Positions 1 through 6,413 of a stretch of DNA of 9,803 nt are shown piece after piece. Source of the DNA: Candidatus Bathyarchaeota archaeon. GTDB lineage: Archaea > Thermoproteota > Bathyarchaeia > Bathyarchaeales > DTEX01. The stretch lies in the NCBI GenBank assembly GCA_021158305.1, contig JAGGUU010000031.1:1-9803 (forward strand), read 5' to 3'. The notes beneath the pieces are model-generated. The model was not told the DNA's origin, ran no database searches, and saw only the letters and a program-made list of their open reading frames with translations. Every line of letters begins with the position of its first letter. Positions within the stretch are counted from its first letter, which is position 1. Position numbers and translations under genes: made by a program.

Positions 1-333
1 GAAATGGAGAGGGCCTTGCTAACAGATTTGGAAGATACTGAGATTGCGAAGCTCGTTAAGACGGCGGCGATTGTGATCTCTTTGATCAACTTCATAACTC
101 CCCTTATTGCCTGCGCTGTATCCATTACTCCCTTCACACTGGCTTATCTGGGAGTTATAGAGGTTCAGGAAGCAGCTTGGATCTCAATCGGCGTTACGAT
201 TGGCACTCTATTCTCCGCGGGAGTCTACATTGGACGAGATGGAAAAGGCAACGCCATTCTTAAAGGCATAAAGATGGTAATCTTCGGCATAATTGCATTC
301 CTCATAGGATACTGTATAGAAATGTTGATCTAA
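1..333 (+). CDS. C-terminal part of a small membrane protein, probably VIT1/CCC1-like
   Basis: The frame is open to the left edge (GAA precedes the first ATG at 4), so this is probably the 3' part of a longer gene. The visible 109 residues start with a charged stretch (ERALLTDLEDTEIAK) and then carry three hydrophobic segments at about 19-50, 57-76 and 88-108. A short GRDGKGN loop lies between the second and third. The layout (charged linker, a TPLIACAVSITPF helix with prolines, a small-residue helix, a G-K loop, a last helix) resembles the C-terminal end of archaeal VIT1/CCC1-type iron/manganese transporters. That family moves divalent metal across a membrane. The call rests on overall pattern, because the metal-binding N-terminal helix lies outside the window. 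It could be another small polytopic membrane protein. Confidence 0.45.
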   Translation, partial: EMERALLTDLEDTEIAKLVKTAAIVISLINFITPLIACAVSITPFTLAYLGVIEVQEAAWISIGVTIGTLFSAGVYIGRDGKGNAILKGIKMVIFGIIAFLIGYCIEMLI

Positions 334-672
334 AATGCCATTTACGACACAGATAATTCAGTTATATCGTCGAGAGGAATGACCATATTTTGTAATACTT
401 ACAGCTCTCCTGCATCTCCTCCATTTTGGACATTCACTTCTTCTCCGCCATGAGCTTTGCCTTAAGCTCTGGAGAGCGTAAGCCTATCAACCATCCAGTT
501 CTCAGCTGGAACCTCGTTGATTATGATCTGCATGCAATGCTGAGGCTGCTTCGCCTCCTTCACGATGAGAACGGTGACCTTCCTGGACAATTCTACCCTC
601 TGTGATCTGCTGAACTTCGAAAATGCTTAAAAGGCTTCCTTCTATGATGAAGATCTTGTTGATTAGAGAACG
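334..672. other. 339-nt gap between convergent genes, without an intact gene
   Basis: This gap separates the plus-strand membrane protein from the end of the minus-strand polymerase. No uninterrupted coding frame of useful length was found on either strand. Its minus strand holds a probable frameshifted small gene (separate entry). A short inverted repeat, GAGGC-tgcttc-GCCTC, lies at about 542-557, inside that remnant, and may simply be coding sequence. I looked for box C/D RNA motifs: one RUGAUGA-like match near 642-648 has no suitably spaced CUGA partner. The remaining ~100 nt beside the membrane protein show nothing recognisable. Confidence 0.5.
434..624 (-). pseudogene. Probable frameshifted small gene remnant downstream of the polymerase
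   Basis: Three minus-strand frames each carry a protein-like piece, in the right order for one small gene. The first reads FEVQQITEGR, the second RVELSRKVTVLIVKEAKQ and later IIINEVPAENWMVDRLTL, the third RSPELKAKLMAEKK followed by a stop at 434. Joined through two single-base shifts (near 590 and near 480) they give a charged protein of about 70 residues ending in KK. An AAGGA sequence lies about 12 nt before an ATT at the head of the first piece, where a lost ATG could have been. I do not recognise the family. It lies on the same strand as the polymerase, about 50 nt after its stop. The alternatives are chance open stretches or assembly errors in an intact gene. Confidence 0.35.
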
Positions 673-2604
673 CTAAATGAAATCTGCGAGGGTTACTTTC
701 TGCTTCTTGTTGAGGGATATGTTCATTGGCTTAAAGATCTGATCTAGAGAGGAGCGAAGATTTCTAATGTAATCTTCAATATTAACCTCATGCATCTTTG
801 CGAAGATTAAAGGCTTCACCGTGTATCTTTTTCCTCTATACATGAACGGCTTAACCTTAACGAATGATACAAGGCTTCCATGAGCAACCTTCATTCCATG
901 ATCCTCGAGTTGAATCGCACATTGATAGGGTTGAGACATCGGCTCGGCCGTCATGAATCTTCCATTCAGGGATTCATGAATCTTAACTCGGTATGCCAGA
1001 TCCTCGAGGGGGATTCTTCCTGCTTTTAAATCTTCTGTTGCCTCATCAACTATTCTTTGAATCCTCTTCTTAGCCTCTTCAAACTCAGCCCAATTTTTCA
1101 CATCCACAAGCTCCTTAACGCATCTCATAAAGACCTTCCGTATAAAAGGTGGAGAGTTAGATTTTAGCGCCATCACCCCCTTAATCTCGGGGGTTCCATC
1201 CTTTCTCACGCCGAAGTAAGCCTTCATCGCCTTGGGAAGAACGCAGACCGAGAAAACTTTATCGATGGCGAGATGTAGGTTAAACTCTTCTTTAACTCTC
1301 CTAATCAGCCACCTTACTTGTTCATCTTGGGGATTATCTAGGAAGAGTGAGTCAGTGTCTCCGTAGAGAGGATGAAGACCTCCACTCTCCGCAAGCCTCC
1401 ATGTTTCCTTCAAAACATATCTTCCATAAGCCGTTATCGTCTCGGCTAAGGCGGGTTGAGACAAACCTGGAATCCTAACGGTCACGCCATAGCAGGAGAC
1501 CAATATCAGCTTTAATAGTCTAGACGCGGCTTCTGCGAGTCTCCTCTCTTCCGGCATTATTGAGGCATCCTTTGCTAAAGGCTTAAACCAGTGGATCCTA
1601 AGATCCTTAAGCGCGCCTATAAGTATTGAGTATACTCCACGCTTCTTGAGACATACATGATTGCTGGTTTCAGGAACATTATTCTCCCTGCATTCCGGAT
1701 GGCTACAGTTAACAGTCTCATATGAAAGGTTATAGACATCTATGATGCTGGGATATAAGCTCTCAAAATCTACAACTACCGTATTGAAGTATGTTCCCGC
1801 CTTCGGGGGGAAAGTTAAGCCTCCTGGAATACTTCGAGGCCTTTCACCTCTCATGAGCTCTGATGCTGTCGGTATAAGAATGTTCTCTCTTCGTAGATAG
1901 AAATGAAGAATCGACTTAATCCACATACTTACGCGGCGGCTCCCTAAAGCCGTAGTTAACGGGAGATTCGCCACCCTTGATAATAGGAATGCGAGATAAA
2001 TTTTTTCATAGTCTAGGTTAGCATCTATCCCGAGTTTCTTTAATGAAATATGGGGAATAGGCTGTGAGCACGCTAAGAAGAATTCTTTAAGCATAACAAA
2101 TTTATTCGGATCCTTTCTCCGAATCTCCGAGAATCTCTCTAAAAAATCACTTCTCAGATCTCTGCTGATCCTACATTGTGGCTTGAGGAAGTCGCCGCTT
2201 AGCTTGTATGGGATTCCAAAGACCAAACCTTGATCATAGATATAGCTCAACAAGTAAGGAACGTTACATTCCCACTTCTCCCTGAAATATTTAGGAACAA
2301 TTGAGAGAAGAGAAGGATCTTCTAATTCAATCTTAGCTAATTCTTTTTCACTATTTGTGAACAAATCCTTCTTTTTAACCGTGCTCACTTCACAGTTAAA
2401 GTGTTTAATTGTCTCTTCCTCTCGGCTTGAAAGAGTCAGGCTGGTGAGGAAGTATGGTTTGTAATCGTCATCCCGAAATTTTACAATGCTCCTGCTCTCC
2501 TCATCGTAAAGCAGCAACGTTATTGATCTTCCATCCGTGAAGCCGTCTAGAAGATAAAGCAACTTTAAGTCAACTCTCAGATGTCTATTTAGCCACTTAT
2601 ACAC
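673..2604 (-). CDS. Archaeal family B DNA polymerase lacking the 3'-5' exonuclease core
   Basis: A 643-residue DNA-directed DNA polymerase. The N-terminal domain (about 14-145) shows archaeal PolB landmarks, DYKPYFLT (47-54) and YIYDQGLVFGIPY (121-133). The segment RRVSMWIKSILHFYLRREN (223-241) normally follows the exonuclease. Motif A is DFESLYPSII with Asp279. Motif B has Lys365 and YG372-373 but Val369 where Asn is usual. Motif C is YGDTDS with Asp416 and Asp418. KAY (461-463) matches the KxY motif, and the IKG region (474-476) begins the thumb. Cys300, Cys305 and Cys318, with nearby histidines, could bind a metal. The exonuclease motifs (DxE, the second Asp motif, YxxxD) are absent: only about 90 residues separate the N-terminal domain from motif A, instead of about 300. 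The start is GTG, directly preceded by an in-frame stop, with no clear ribosome site. It follows the TSUP permease gene by 60 nt. Archaeal inactivated PolB2 proteins are an alternative, but motifs A and C look intact here. Confidence 0.9.
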   Translation of the reverse strand: MYKWLNRHLRVDLKLLYLLDGFTDGRSITLLLYDEESRSIVKFRDDDYKPYFLTSLTLSSREEETIKHFNCEVSTVKKKDLFTNSEKELAKIELEDPSLLSIVPKYFREKWECNVPYLLSYIYDQGLVFGIPYKLSGDFLKPQCRISRDLRSDFLERFSEIRRKDPNKFVMLKEFFLACSQPIPHISLKKLGIDANLDYEKIYLAFLLSRVANLPLTTALGSRRVSMWIKSILHFYLRRENILIPTASELMRGERPRSIPGGLTFPPKAGTYFNTVVVDFESLYPSIIDVYNLSYETVNCSHPECRENNVPETSNHVCLKKRGVYSILIGALKDLRIHWFKPLAKDASIMPEERRLAEAASRLLKLILVSCYGVTVRIPGLSQPALAETITAYGRYVLKETWRLAESGGLHPLYGDTDSLFLDNPQDEQVRWLIRRVKEEFNLHLAIDKVFSVCVLPKAMKAYFGVRKDGTPEIKGVMALKSNSPPFIRKVFMRCVKELVDVKNWAEFEEAKKRIQRIVDEATEDLKAGRIPLEDLAYRVKIHESLNGRFMTAEPMSQPYQCAIQLEDHGMKVAHGSLVSFVKVKPFMYRGKRYTVKPLIFAKMHEVNIEDYIRNLRSSLDQIFKPMNISLNKKQKVTLADFI

Positions 2605-2664
2605 TTATTATTATGATTAATTTATGGCATCTGGAGATTTCAATATTTTCATTCCACTTAATTT

Positions 2665-3444
2665 TTAGAATGAAAAGCCCATCAACCCCTTAATTATCAT
2701 TAGTATAGAGAAGCAGAGGAGCAAAGCTGCAAAGAAGATCTTTAATAGATAACTTCTGGTTCTCAAGCCTATTCTGCTTCCAAGCTGACCTCCGATAAAA
2801 CCTCCCGCAACGCCGAATATTTTATAGCTAACTGCGCCTACACCTTGAATTTGATAATTTACAGCCGCTGTGAGTGAAGTGATAACTATCATAAATTCGC
2901 TGGTTCCTATCGCCGTCTTAATTGGAACGCCGAGAATAAGCGTCATTATCGGGACTTTTAAGACGCCGCCTCCGATTCCAGTCATACTTGCTATGATACC
3001 AGCTAGAAAGGAAGAAGCATAAGCAAATAGCGAAGTAGCAATTCTCGTCTTAAATAACTTTGATTCGACGTTCTCTCTTTGTTCAATCGGCTTCTTGTAC
3101 ATCATAAAAGAAACATAGATCAACGTAAGGCCAAAGAGTACTTCGAGAAGACTGCAGCTTAACATCGTTGCTATAGTTGATCCGATTAATGCTCCCAGAA
3201 ATGTAAATAATTCAAGCAATATGCCCAGTCTGTAGTCCACTTTCTTATTCCATGCATATGTTAAGAATGATGAAAGGGCTATTCCACTTATAGAAGCAAG
3301 ACTGATGCTTACGGCTTCATGCATGGAAAAATTCAAGAGCAAAACAAGCGCTGGTACAATGATAAAGCCTCCTCCAACTCCAAGCATAGAGCCTAGAGAG
3401 CCCGCGGCTAAAATAATTAGGAGGACGAGTACTTCATTGAGCAT
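2665..3444 (-). CDS. TauE/SafE (TSUP) family membrane permease
   Basis: A 259-residue polytopic membrane protein with about eight hydrophobic segments and the two-fold internal repeat of the TSUP family (PF01925). The glycine-rich signature occurs twice, as GVGGGFIIVPAL (about 22-33) and GIGGGVLKVPIM (about 156-167), each followed by a helix bearing A/S-rich and TS/AIGTS motifs. Family members export or import small organic or sulfur anions such as sulfite, sulfoacetate or taurine-derived compounds; the substrate here cannot be told. I place the start at the ATG at 3444, just before the first membrane segment. A GTG at 3519 would add 25 mostly polar residues untypical of the family. Neither start has a good ribosome site. 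The gene lies 60 nt upstream of the polymerase on the same strand and 219 nt after the RNA methylase, so it may have its own promoter. Confidence 0.87.
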   Translation of the reverse strand: MLNEVLVLLIILAAGSLGSMLGVGGGFIIVPALVLLLNFSMHEAVSISLASISGIALSSFLTYAWNKKVDYRLGILLELFTFLGALIGSTIATMLSCSLLEVLFGLTLIYVSFMMYKKPIEQRENVESKLFKTRIATSLFAYASSFLAGIIASMTGIGGGVLKVPIMTLILGVPIKTAIGTSEFMIVITSLTAAVNYQIQGVGAVSYKIFGVAGGFIGGQLGSRIGLRTRSYLLKIFFAALLLCFSILMIIKGLMGFSF

Positions 3445-3456
3445 AGAGATATTAGG

Positions 3457-3578
3457 CGGGCAAGGAGAATAAAAGTGTTCTTCTCCAGATAATATTTCTC
3501 TATAGAGGTAAAGGCTCACTGCACTGAAAAGCTAAAATAGAGAACACTTCACCAGTAATTCTAATTTCAGCTTGCCCG
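3457..3578. repeat. Nested inverted repeats at the 5' end of the TSUP gene
   Basis: Two perfect inverted repeats are nested. CGGGCAAG at 3457-3464 pairs with CTTGCCCG at 3571-3578. AAGTGTTCT at 3473-3481 pairs with AGAACACTT at 3541-3549. Spacers between the arms are 8 nt on one side and 21 nt on the other. They lie just upstream of the preferred TSUP start at 3444 and would fall in its leader RNA or promoter. They could form a leader structure or mark a regulator site, or be coincidence; the arms are short. Confidence 0.35.
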
Positions 3579-3663
3579 AGAGAAAATCGATACGAAGCCT
3601 AATTCTACTTCCCTAATGGAATTCTTTGTAGGGAGAATCTTAAGGGTTTACATATGCCATGCC

Positions 3664-4812
3664 TTAAGGTTCCTTGCCGGATCTAGCCAGCTGGTCTTCT
3701 AGGGCAAATGCCAACCCGATGAGGGCTGATGAAGCTGCATACTCCGTTGAGAGCGTGATTCCAGGACACAAGTCCACAATGAAATCAGCGAATCTGAATA
3801 TGCCCTTGGGAATTCCCTCCCTAGATCCAAAGAACATATTTATTCTTTTCACATCTGAAAGAAAAAGTTTGGCAATGTCGACGGCTACTTTAGGGAAAGC
3901 TTCCCCTTCCGGCTCGAACACTATCTTCGGCTCATTCCTTCTATCTCTAACAAGCTGGTAGATGTCCTGAACTGTTACGCGGACTCTGCGAGGTTTATGT
4001 GCATATGTTCTCTTCTGAATCTGATATCGGGATTCTATTCCCTCAAACACTCCATGTATGAACCATTCGAGCTGTCTTGCATCGGATGAACCAGTGATTG
4101 CTATTACGAGCTCATTTATCTCAAACATTTGAACTGCTCTGCCTATTCTTGAGCTCATAGCCTTTACTGATTCCTTCGGACCAAAGTATGGCATCTGCAC
4201 AACTGCCACTTTTGAAAAGAATTCTCTCACCTCATATTTTCCGGGCTTAGCCTTTCTCCAAACATCTTTGCCGTCCATAATTCCCAGCGCTGCGATATCA
4301 TTGAATATTTCAACCCAGAGTATCACATCGGGGTATTCGAGGTTCACTGGAGCTCCTGATGCCTCTACTATGGCTGAGCCGACCCTGTAGTTCACGTCTA
4401 TGCTTGTGAATGAATGTGTCCCTCGCCGAACGGTTTTAACGGCGAAGCTTGTATCTTCGCTTAGGAACTTATTTGAAATCTTCACGGCGGCTTCGGCTAT
4501 GGTTTCAAGATCAGCCTTTACGCATCTTTCGGCTACGAGAACCCGCTCAGCCTCCGGTATCTCCTCTCGAATCTTTTCAGCCAGTTCGTGCTTTCTGTCT
4601 TCTGAGGCCAGTTCAACTGTGACGACCCCGGGATGACCGAATGGTTTAGGATTAACCCTGCATTTTATGCCCATCTCCTCGATTCTGGAAGCAGCTATTC
4701 TTTCTAATCCTATGAGCGTCTTGACGATTATGTCTATTCTCTGATTCACTTTCGATTGAGTCATAGGAGCCTTTCCCACCGTTTCAAAAGATTCGATCTT
4801 AAACTTTTCCAT
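3664..4812 (-). CDS. SPOUT family RNA methylase with THUMP domain (archaeal COG1818 type)
   Basis: A 382-residue predicted RNA methyltransferase. Residues about 25-180 form a THUMP-type RNA-binding region, including TLIGLERIAASRI (32-44) and the core strands FAVKTVRRGTHSF (123-135) and VNLEYPDVILWVEI (156-169). The C-terminal region (about 200-380) is a SPOUT-type trefoil-knot fold. Its SAM-binding knot is visible as FFGSREGIPKG (327-337), FADFIVDLCPG (341-351) and TLSTEYAASSALIGL (353-367). This architecture occurs in archaeal THUMP-SPOUT proteins thought to methylate tRNA or rRNA; the modified base cannot be read from the sequence. The start is ATG at 4812, with AAGGA three to four bases upstream. 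It begins 38 nt after the VTT membrane protein stop, so the two are probably co-transcribed. Confidence 0.88.
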   Translation of the reverse strand: MEKFKIESFETVGKAPMTQSKVNQRIDIIVKTLIGLERIAASRIEEMGIKCRVNPKPFGHPGVVTVELASEDRKHELAEKIREEIPEAERVLVAERCVKADLETIAEAAVKISNKFLSEDTSFAVKTVRRGTHSFTSIDVNYRVGSAIVEASGAPVNLEYPDVILWVEIFNDIAALGIMDGKDVWRKAKPGKYEVREFFSKVAVVQMPYFGPKESVKAMSSRIGRAVQMFEINELVIAITGSSDARQLEWFIHGVFEGIESRYQIQKRTYAHKPRRVRVTVQDIYQLVRDRRNEPKIVFEPEGEAFPKVAVDIAKLFLSDVKRINMFFGSREGIPKGIFRFADFIVDLCPGITLSTEYAASSALIGLAFALEDQLARSGKEP

Positions 4813-4850
4813 TTTTCCTTATGTTGATAGACTTCAATAATAGAGACACC

Positions 4851-5465
4851 TTAATTCGCATCATCACTATTTTCTAATTGTTCCCCCCTTCTGTGCATCT
4901 TTAGTATGTAGATAAAAGTGAAAGCGATGATCACTATTAATGTTAAGGCAAGCAACGAATCTGCATAGATTTTTTCTATTTCAAAAATGATATTCTTTAT
5001 AGCGAACTCACCTATGTATGAGTAGAAAATCACTCTTGGAAGCATGCCTATAGCTGTTGCCACAAAGAAACTTTTTAGATTCATAGCCGTCAATCCAGCC
5101 CCGTAAGATATGGCATCGATCGGAATAAATGGGATAAGCCTAGCAAGTAGGACAGCATAGAAACCATGTCTTTTAAACCAGTTATCTGCAAATTCTAATC
5201 CTTTTTTGCCGATCATCTTGATAACTAGTGTTCTTCCGCCCTTTCTTGCTATTAAGAAACAGATAAGTGCCCCTATACATCCGCCGATTTCTCCCATAAC
5301 TATTGCGCATGGGGAACCGAAAACCGCGCCTCCGATCATCATTAGGGCTTCTCCTGGTATCGGAGCGATAATGGCTTGCAGAATCATAGATAAGAGAAAT
5401 CCAATGATTCCGTATCTTCTAGTAATTGCGGCTAGAAACTGTGTTAGTTCCTCAATGAACAACAT
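4851..5465 (-). CDS. VTT-domain (TVP38/TMEM64, DedA-like) membrane protein
   Basis: A 204-residue integral membrane protein of the DedA/VTT superfamily, members of which are implicated in lipid scrambling or flipping and membrane homeostasis. The N-terminal signature APIPGEALMMIGGAVFG (34-50) contains the re-entrant-loop proline and acidic residue. A G-rich helix, GGCIGALICFLIARKGGR (61-78), follows. The family motif LLARLIPFIPIDAISYGAG (106-124) carries the conserved Arg and prolines. A final helix at about 169-189 ends in a charged tail. The length is normal for the family. The start is ATG at 5465 with a strong AGAGGAG ribosome site (5470-5476), four bases away. A TATA-like promoter lies about 50 nt upstream, and the RNA methylase follows 38 nt downstream. 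Substrate and partners are unknown. Confidence 0.87.
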   Translation of the reverse strand: MLFIEELTQFLAAITRRYGIIGFLLSMILQAIIAPIPGEALMMIGGAVFGSPCAIVMGEIGGCIGALICFLIARKGGRTLVIKMIGKKGLEFADNWFKRHGFYAVLLARLIPFIPIDAISYGAGLTAMNLKSFFVATAIGMLPRVIFYSYIGEFAIKNIIFEIEKIYADSLLALTLIVIIAFTFIYILKMHRRGEQLENSDDAN

Positions 5466-5510
5466 TTTACTCCTCTTTAGTCAGAATTTTAGACATCTTC
5501 ACGGTCACGT

Positions 5511-5528
5511 AATATTTTAAATTTTTGG
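5511..5528 (-). promoter_or_regulatory. Archaeal BRE/TATA promoter for the VTT-protein operon
   Basis: Read on the minus strand, the sequence is CCAAAAATTTAAAATATT: a purine-rich BRE-like element directly followed by TTTAAAATATT. The box centre lies about 51 nt upstream of the ATG at 5465. Initiation about 25 nt downstream would give a leader of some 25 nt containing the AGAGGAG ribosome site. The fit to the archaeal promoter pattern is good but not tested. Confidence 0.55.
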
Positions 5529-5649
5529 ATGCTTAACCCTATGACTTTAATGTCTAGGAGATTTCCTTTTTATGTCTGAACTCAGCAACCCTAAGCCGAA
5601 ATAACGTTCGCTTTTATCGCAGTGAAACGCTGATTCTGCGAAGATGCCA

Positions 5650-6306
5650 TTATTGTGTATCCCGCTCATTTTTAGTAGTCATTAGCCTTATCTTTTCCAC
5701 TTCCATCTTAGGAAGAGGCTTAAAGCCTCCTAGGAGACTTGATATTAGCAGAATCTGCGCTGTCTCCTCTAGGACCTCAGTTTTTAAGTAGGCCTCCTCG
5801 AGGCTAGCTCCCAAGGTTACTGTTCCATGATTCTGGAGAAGTAAGGCGTCATGTGTCTTTGCGGCTTCAGAGACCTTCATCGCTAAATCCTTTGTTCCCG
5901 GAGTGGCATATTCGACTAGAGCTACCTCTCCAACGATAACTATGGCTTCTGGAAAAATCGACGAATCTATTGGCATTTTTGCACATGCGAAACCAGTACA
6001 GAATGGAGGATGGGCATGGATAATGGCATTGACGTCGGGTCTGGTCTTATAGATCGATGTATGCATAGGCGTCTCAGAAGTTGGCTTCAGCCTTCCCTCG
6101 ATAACTTTTCCTTCGAAATCAATCTTCACTATATCTGATGGCTTAAGATATCCTTTGCATACCCCGCTTGGAGTAGTTAATATAAATCGGGAATTGGGTA
6201 GTTTAGCACTCACGTTTCCTCCAGTACCCGCCATAAAGCCCTTCTCGTAAAGCCTTCTGGAAACCTCAACTATTTCCTTTCTCAACCTCTCTTCTTCACT
6301 AAGCAT
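5650..6306 (-). CDS. Class II (zinc) sugar-phosphate aldolase, FucA/AraD family; likely L-rhamnulose-1-phosphate aldolase
   Basis: A 218-residue class II aldolase/adducin family enzyme. It has the phosphate-binding GTGGNVSAK (27-35) and TTPSG (44-48) loops, Glu78 in TSETP, and the zinc-site histidines His97 and His99 (HAHP) and His160 (NHGTV). Glu78, His97, His99 and His160 match Glu73, His92, His94 and His155 of E. coli L-fuculose-1-phosphate aldolase with a constant offset of five. The expected reaction splits a ketose-1-phosphate into dihydroxyacetone phosphate and L-lactaldehyde. Divergent transcription from a rhamnose isomerase-kinase pair suggests rhamnulose-1-phosphate as substrate. 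The size is closer to FucA than to E. coli RhaD. Methanogen relatives such as MJ1418 make lactaldehyde for coenzyme F420, an alternative role. The ATG start at 6306 has AAGGAG nine or ten bases upstream. Confidence 0.9.
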   Translation of the reverse strand: MLSEEERLRKEIVEVSRRLYEKGFMAGTGGNVSAKLPNSRFILTTPSGVCKGYLKPSDIVKIDFEGKVIEGRLKPTSETPMHTSIYKTRPDVNAIIHAHPPFCTGFACAKMPIDSSIFPEAIVIVGEVALVEYATPGTKDLAMKVSEAAKTHDALLLQNHGTVTLGASLEEAYLKTEVLEETAQILLISSLLGGFKPLPKMEVEKIRLMTTKNERDTQ

Positions 6307-6413
6307 TCATTCGATCTCCTTTTCGGTCACTTCCAAACGCTAACGGTTTAATCATTTATCTTTATCTTTAATGGTGATAAAAGAGTATCTGAAGGAAATA
6401 GTGTATTTGAAGA
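6307..6413. promoter_or_regulatory. Divergent promoter region between aldolase and rhamnose isomerase
   Basis: The 107-nt gap must contain both promoters. On the minus strand GATAAATGATTAAACC (6345-6360) is a TATA-like box about 47 nt from the aldolase ATG; the AAGGAG ribosome site is at about 6317-6323. On the plus strand the TTTATCTTTATCTTTA stretch (6355-6370) could serve as the TATA region for the isomerase, giving a leader of about 25-30 nt. The two boxes overlap, so one regulator could control both genes. TTTATC occurs twice in tandem (6355-6366) and once inverted as GATAAA (6376-6381), a possible operator. Confidence 0.5.

Noticed and set aside
542..557. Short hairpin GAGGC-tgcttc-GCCTC as a terminator
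   Set aside because: It has only five base pairs, no T-run, and lies inside the protein-like gene remnant.
640..700. Possible box C/D RNA (ATGATGA match near 642)
   Set aside because: No CUGA box D or D' at usable spacing and no terminal stem.
673..2604. Polymerase as part of a casposon or virus
   Set aside because: No Cas1-like integrase, terminal inverted repeats, capsid or packaging genes are in the window; the neighbours are ordinary chromosomal genes.
3674..3961. 95-codon plus-strand open frame inside the RNA methylase gene
   Set aside because: It is antisense to a gene with clear THUMP and SPOUT motifs, and its translation has no recognisable features.
5206..5520. 104-codon plus-strand open frame over the VTT membrane protein gene
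   Set aside because: It is the mirror of hydrophobic codons on the other strand, runs through that gene's ribosome site and promoter, and resembles no known protein.
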